A stretch of DNA of 64,000 nt, from assembly GCA_951812925.1 (NCBI GenBank), contig OX638369.1:45007061-45071060 (forward strand), written 5' to 3'. Below are positions 58,964-64,000 of the stretch, piece after piece. Numbering within the stretch: position 1 is the stretch's first letter; each line of letters begins with the position of its first letter. The notes below the pieces were generated by a model that did not search any database, was not told where the DNA came from, and saw nothing but the letters and a program-made list of their open reading frames with translations. Both the position numbers and the translations under genes were made by a program. Origin of the DNA: Calliopum simillimum. Taxonomy: Eukaryota > Arthropoda > Insecta > Diptera > Lauxaniidae.

Positions 58964-60240
58964 CAGTGACGAACAAAAAAATTGAGTCAGTTGAAAAATT
59001 TTCCTTTTTCATCATAACAGCTGATATAAGAATTTTTTTTTAATTCAGGATCAAATACATGGTGGAAAAAAAAGATGGTCATTGTTGAAAAATCATTTAA
59101 AAGTAAGGGGGGGAAAAAATAATATTGCAGCAGCTAATATTTAGTAGCACTACCCCTATTAAATCACTGCGCGATATCTTTTCGGAACTGACCACCAAGG
59201 CCTGGTAAGTGTTTTTCAGAATATCGTACCAAGCTTTTGAACTTTTGCTCACAGCTCCTCTTTGTTTTTTGATTTTATTGGTCCTATTTTCTTTTCAAAG
59301 ATTTTCCAAAAATTTTCGAGTGGGTTTAAGTCCGAAAATTACACTGGCCAAGTCATTAATTCCACATTATTGTCCGAATTCCATTTTTTTGCTAGACGCG
59401 AAATGTGTTTTTGGTCGTTATTTAGCTGAAATTATCATTTTAATTACATTCTACATTCAGCATATGCAAGCATTACTTTATTTCCCTGTTGCAGTACACA
59501 GGCCCAACACCACCCCAAGAAATATAAAATCTTCACACCATTATATTGCTACCTTAATGTTTGAAGGTTTTGGTGATATAGTTAGCGAGGATAATATTCT
59601 GTATTTCCTGGTCGTCCTATCCAAGTTATTCATCACTATCAATTAAATTAACTGTTCTTTTGTCCAACAAAAAGGTTTTGTGTCATTTTTTTGCGATAAT
59701 ATTTTTTCCACCAAACGCCGCCTTACAAAATCTGCTTGAATGACTACAGCAGACTAAAAAGGATCCGGACATGATCCCTGCGCGAAATAAATGTCATTCA
59801 TTTCAGTTGTTTTTCGTGATCTACCCCAATTTAATTGTTGTTTTTGGAACCCACTTCGTAACTACTTGATGATGGAACGCTGTTCGTTCGAACAATGCTT
59901 TCTATGACCCATTTTGTTCTATTTTTGATATAATTTTTGTTTACAATGTCATCTATTATCCAAAAATGAGATCGAGTGATTCTTTATAAAAGAAGGGAGT
60001 TATTTGAAGCATTAAATGGTTTGAACCTATTTTTTGTCCATTGAAAGTTTTGCCGTTATTTTTAAGCCGGTGAAAATGAGAACTGGCATCAATTAAAAAT
60101 TTTTCCAGACTTGAGTTTTGGAAACATATAATAGATTTGCATATTTGCTGCAACAGGTTTCCCGAATTTTTATGGGAACATAGAAAATAAGTTTAAAACA
60201 TATTGAAGCAATGGGTGACCATATTTTTTGTCCGTCACTG
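58964..60240 (-). mobile_element. Tc1-like transposon with decayed transposase
   Basis: CAGTGACGAACAAAAAAAT on the left and ATTTTTTGTCCGTCACTG on the right are TIRs flanked by TA (58962-58963, 60241-60242), the Tc1 pattern. The transposase is on the minus strand: KKWNSDNNVELMTWPV, SDLNPLENFWKIFEKKIG and KSKNKEEL match the end of the DD34E domain, with stops between. Upstream of these, ILYFLGWCWACVLQQGNK and MLAYAECRM are the preceding blocks, decayed. 1.28 kb is shorter than the usual ~1.6 kb, so sequence has been lost. Confidence 0.85.
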
Positions 60241-60779
60241 TATTTGTTATCTTTTGGTATTAGCTTCTCTCTAGGAAATCGAGACGTTCAGTTAAAATCA
60301 ATATATGGGTGGTTAGTTGCACTAGAATTCAAGAGCTGAGTTGATGAACATGTTAAGTAAAACATTTGTAATTTTGAGATAATCAGCTTACAAGTTGATA
60401 GAATGCTCTTTTTATCAGATTACTTATTTTCTGTTTTCCAGGTTATGTTATGAATAAAAAACAACCAAACAGGCGGGATTTCATTAGTTTCTGATTAGGG
60501 ATGATTTTCCTTATATTGTATGCACATAACATGTTCTTCCACAAAAAGTTGCAGAAAGCTGTGTATATAACATGTTCATTCACTAAAAACTTCCTAATGA
60601 TAAGAATTAGAAGAACCAATGAACATATCTCAACATGTCCTGCCACCCGAATATCTCAAATTTTTTACTAAACATGTTCATCTACTCAGCTCTTCAATTG
60701 TTACGGTTTTGAGAAATTTCGGTTCATGAATCGTTTACGGATAAATTCGGCGAAATTCTTGTACTTATTGTGGTTGCTA

Positions 60780-60994
60780 TATTTTAGCCCAAATTGGTGA
60801 GGTTAGACAACTAAAACAACGGTTATAAGCGAAATAAAATGAGTATTTAGTTTTAACGATTAACTCAAAACAAAGTAATATGAATTTGGGTGAAAATTAT
60901 TATTTCAATTTTTTACAATATTCTGAAGTTATTACTGCAAATTTGAAGTTATTACTGCAGAAATAGGGTATTACTACAGTTTATTTCAATGCCT
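60780..60994. repeat. dispersed repeat, reverse copy of 3441-3658
   Basis: GAGGTTAGACAAC, AACGGTTATA, AAATGAGTATTTAGTTT and ACTGCAGAAATAGGGTATTACT match the 3.4-kb copy in reverse. Confidence 0.7.
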
Positions 60995-61470
60995 GCTATA
61001 TAGGGTACTAAATCTTTATTTCAAACGACCCATGGCCTTAAAGATATTCTTGAAAAACCGTTAAAACTTCGAAAATTCTGGTTTTTGAAGGATATCTCCG
61101 AATCGGTTAGCACAACGATAAAAAGTAAGGGGACCAACTTTGCAGAGAATCACAAAATCTACAAAAAGTTAGCAATAGTTAAGTGTACACATAGAACTAA
61201 CCGTACAGAAGATATTCAATAAAAACCGTTTTTTTGGCATTTTTAGGATTTTTTTTGAATATCTTCTAAACGGTTACTTCTATGTGTACACATATTGCTT
61301 ACAACTTTTACAAAATTGGTGCTTTTACTTCTTATTATATGATTCTTCGTTTCGGAAATATTCTTCAAAAACCAGTATTTTCGAAGTCTTAACAGTTTTT
61401 CAAGATTATCTTTCAAACCATGGGTCGTTCGAAAAAAAAAATTAATGCGCTATATAGAGCGTATCTTTTA
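60994..61470. repeat. inverted repeat with CTATATAG ends, arms ~220 bp
   Basis: GCTATATAGGG / CGCTATATAGAG, AACGACCCATGG, CTTGAAAAACYGTTAARACTTCGAAAAT, GTGTACACATAGAA and AGATATTCAA pair across a centre near 61240. Both arms contain AACGGTT-type phrases seen in other repeats here. Confidence 0.75.
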
Positions 61471-61479
61471 AATGGTATT

Positions 61480-62030
61480 TACATTTTGTTTGTACGACTC
61501 CTCATTGAAGAGTTATTTAAAAAGTAAGATATTTTAATGTGAACTCATGGGTATAAACGTAAAAAAAATCGGTTTTTAATTCATAACTCCTAAGCGGTTA
61601 ATTTTTTTTTACATATAATAAAAATTACTTGTAGAGCATATGACTCTCCATAAAAAAGATCTTGACACTTTTTCTCGTGCGACTCACTGTTCATAAGTTA
61701 TCGCGATTTGATAATACTTGCGGCCACTTTTTGAGAGGCAACCCAGCAAAAATAAATTCCCCTATTCCTAAATATATGTAAAAATTAGATTTTAACTAAA
61801 AACTCGATCGATACGTTTTTTTACTGCCGGATCTCGTACTAGTAGCATTTCGTATCATAATCGTTAACAACTTTTTAAATTGGGTGATCTTCTAAACTAT
61901 AAGTCGTAGCATTAGCGAGATATTTGCAAAAAACTGATTTAAGCGACCTTTGAGCCATAATAACTTTTTATGCGGACACGACTTTGCAATGAACTTTTCA
62001 CACTTTACTTGTATGTATGTATGTATTCTC
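61480..62030. other. non-coding; fragments of dispersed families
   Basis: 61540-61700 shares CTTTTTCTCGTGCGACTCAC with the 57.3-kb MITE interior. 61890-61990 shares GCGAGATATTTGCAAAAAAC with 45.9 and 51.9 kb. No gene. Confidence 0.5.
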
Positions 62031-62450
62031 CTTTAACTCCTAGGAGGAGCATAGGGCCAATATGAAATCTCTCCATTTGTCACGATCCCTTGCGATGACT
62101 TTAATCTCTTGCCACGACTTTTCCGATTCTTGGATTTCCTTTTCCAGCGACCTCTTCCAGTTGGTTTTGGGTCTACCACGTCCTCTACTGCCTTGTGGAT
62201 TCCACTCAAGAGCCTGGCGACAAACTTCGCTGTGTGGGTTCCGGAGAGTGTGACCAATCCATCTCCATTTGCGCAGCTTGACCTCGATTGCTATAGCCCT
62301 CTGATTGCATTTTTTATGTAGCTCGGCATTTGATATAGTGCGAGGCCACCAAACCTTTAGTATTCGCCTTAAGCATTTGTTGACGAATACTTGTAGCTTG
62401 TTCATTAGTTGTTCAGTAACAAGCCACGTTTCGCACCCATATAACAAATC
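62030..62450 (-). pseudogene. RTE-like retrotransposon, 3' end of the RT ORF
   Basis: An open minus-strand frame of 135 residues encodes the C-terminal tail typical of RTE-like reverse transcriptases: MLYGCETWLVTEQLMNKLQV, FVNKCLRRILKVWWPRTIS, RKWRWIGHTLRNP, ALEWNPQGSRGRGRPKTNW and RDRDKWRDFILALCS. It is 5'-truncated just upstream of YGCETW, as target-primed insertion often leaves. The 3' end runs into TACATACATACAAG, a short tandem tail common in this group. The frame is intact and relatively GC-rich, so this copy looks younger than the 30.4-kb one. Clade by motif memory. Confidence 0.85.
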
Positions 62451-63317
62451 GAATCAAAAATGCGCACTTTACTTACCATGCATTAATTAAGATAAATCCG
62501 GTGAAAAATATTCACTTGGAATTATTTCGCACAGCAGCTCTTTTTTCGTCTATTTTTCCTGGGTTAAGAAGAATGAATGCATAAAAGAATACTTGAGAAT
62601 TTTTCAGAATTTTTAAAACGTTTTGATATACATTTTTCTTAATTTTTGGCTAAGAAAAACTGTTGAAGAACTATTAAATGTTTCGAAAAATCTGAAAAAG
62701 ATTGAGTTTTTCAAAAAGCAATCTTTCTAAGAAATTCATAAAAATCGCCAATGCTAGGCATCGGTAATACAACATTGCCAAATTTTAGCCAAATCTGTAA
62801 AATTTCTTCTTTTAGTGGTAAAACTCATTAAGTAATTTTTTTTTGTTTTTGGAAATTGAGCTAAACATTTTACACTACATATTTTTTAAATTGGAAATAA
62901 TTGGTTAGTAAAGCTCCTAAGAAACAAAATTTAAAAATAAAAACTAAATATTTTTTATTGAAATACTAGGGGGCTATGCCCCTGCTCGCTTTTCTCGCCA
63001 ATCCCCGCGTAGCTTTTCCTCTTTTTAATTCTCTCTCTTCCACTCTGCGCGAAAGACTTAGGAAGCGAACTTGATGTCGCGCGCTACCGAAAACTATTTT
63101 ATATAATAGAAAGAAAAATATATCAAAATACCTAACTAACACGGAAAAATGAAAAAAGTCCAATAGTTGTCCAAACAAATTGTTTTTGATGGCGATTTCA
63201 GTCGATCGATATACTCTTGTTACGGTAAACCTATTCGAAAATCGTTAAAAACATTTTGCTCGAATCGGACACAATTTTTTTCTAGCATTGAAGGGTCCTG
63301 AACACTAAACACAATTA
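62451..63317. other. non-coding, no features seen
   Basis: Nothing recognised. A small GC-rich patch at 62970-63080 has a short frame without known motifs. Confidence 0.45.
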
Positions 63318-63444
63318 GGGCCATTTTCACAATGTTCAGTTAAGCTTTAACTGGAACTTTAACTGTCACTTTGACACAAAATTTCATACAAAATTTTTAT
63401 TTATCTGAAAGTTGAATTTTAACTGAACATTTTGAAATTGGCCC
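63318..63444. mobile_element. Tourist-like MITE, copy 2
   Basis: GGGCCATTTTCACAATGTTC and the inverted GAACATTTTGAAATTGGCCC ends are flanked by TTA (63315-63317, 63445-63447). Shares GTTCAGTTAA and TTTAACTG with the 23.8-kb copy but is only 127 bp. Confidence 0.8.
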
Positions 63445-63724
63445 TTAGAGTAGTTACCCAGTTTTGGTGATACATGTATGTAATTTATACGTTTTGGCTC
63501 TAGTTTTTGAAATATTCGGGTTTGAAAGCTGTACGGGATAGTACCCAAATATGTAAATGTATTTTTACGTATATTTGAACCATATATTCAACAGATATCT
63601 ATTCATTTCAGTTTAAATTTTTAGTTTTTCATGGTATTTTTATGGTACCTATATTTTTCACTTGTCGTTTTTACCTTTTCCTATCGCAGAAAGTGTTTAA
63701 TAAAAATTTTTATTTTTTAATTAT

Positions 63725-63927
63725 AGGGGAGATGTGTGTACCTTGGTCCGCTTTTTATATTTTTCAATGTGCTGGATGTTCCAAAAAAGTTTCTTTAATT
63801 TTTTGATTAATTTATATTTCTCAAATGACGTGGCAATGATATTTCTATGTCTTACCATTGAGTAGAAATATTACTTTTTCCATTTCAATCTCAAACGGTC
63901 CAAGGTACACCATGCATGGTGTACCTT
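63725..63927. mobile_element. possible end of a pogo-like element, with a 26-bp palindrome
   Basis: TAGGGGAGATGTGTGTACCTT resembles the pogo-like left end at 41.5 kb (AGGGGAAGGATACC). TGTACCTTGGTCC (63740) is inverted as GGTCCAAGGTACA (63897). AAGGTACACCATG at 63902 is followed at once by its exact complement. Continues out of the window or is solo. Confidence 0.45.
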
Positions 63928-64000
63928 AGACTATAAAAAATAAAAGAGAATACAATGTATATAGGTAATAAATTATGAAAGAACCATTTATTATGTAATC

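Noticed and set aside
59209..59646. 145-residue plus-strand frame
   Set aside because: Antisense of the decayed Tc1 transposase, whose blocks are read on the minus strand.
1..64000. tRNA, rRNA or other structured RNA genes
   Set aside because: No cloverleaf with conserved A/B boxes and no rRNA core sequence was noticed by eye; a covariance-model scan would be needed to exclude them.

Overview
The window is nuclear DNA from a higher fly (Diptera: Brachycera). It is AT-rich, split by introns and full of transposon remains. Two genes identify themselves by protein sequence. On the + strand lie ten exons (27960-40406) of u-shaped (ush), the fly Friend-of-GATA cofactor. On the - strand lies an intact 159-residue Ubc9 / lesswright (lwr) SUMO-conjugating enzyme (53348-53827). 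As I recall, ush and lwr are also neighbours in Drosophila melanogaster (21C-21D), so this looks like a conserved block enlarged by transposons. Tephritid or calyptrate flies would fit the size and element content, but I cannot name the species. A third gene probably begins at 58545 (+): a 39-codon acidic first coding exon with a perfect donor, product not recognised.

Layout. 1-27959 is upstream or first-intron DNA of ush. It carries a broken mariner, Helentron-type non-autonomous elements (HINEs; four full-length and two truncated copies here, a fifth full-length copy in ush), a hAT-like element nested in one HINE, a foldback element with 9-bp target duplication, a long palindrome, the 5' end of an RTE-like retrotransposon, an inverted duplication of a Tc1 transposase, a Tourist-like MITE and other hairpins. 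I found no exon here; the ush start codon is outside the window or unrecognised. 27960-40406 is ush: nine zinc fingers (five C2HC, four C2H2), a PLDLS CtBP motif and a polyglutamine tract. The exon phases I read all agree and give 1389 codons plus stop. Its introns hold at least six transposon-derived insertions, some within 30-120 bp of splice sites. 40407-53347, between ush and lwr, holds a decayed pogo-like element and a run of long inverted repeats and TIR elements. 53348-58544 is lwr, its 5' region and a 126-bp minisatellite. 58545-64000 is the third gene's first intron, with a decayed Tc1 element, inverted repeats, an RTE-like 3' end and a second Tourist-like MITE.

Functionally, Ush binds GATA factors (Pannier, Serpent) and recruits co-repressors in blood, heart and dorsal development. 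Lwr is the only SUMO E2 of the cell. Nothing in the sequence shows that they work together; their adjacency is synteny. The unusual content is the repeat landscape: several inverted repeats could be transcribed into long hairpin RNAs, and elements can be classed from target duplications and termini visible in the sequence.
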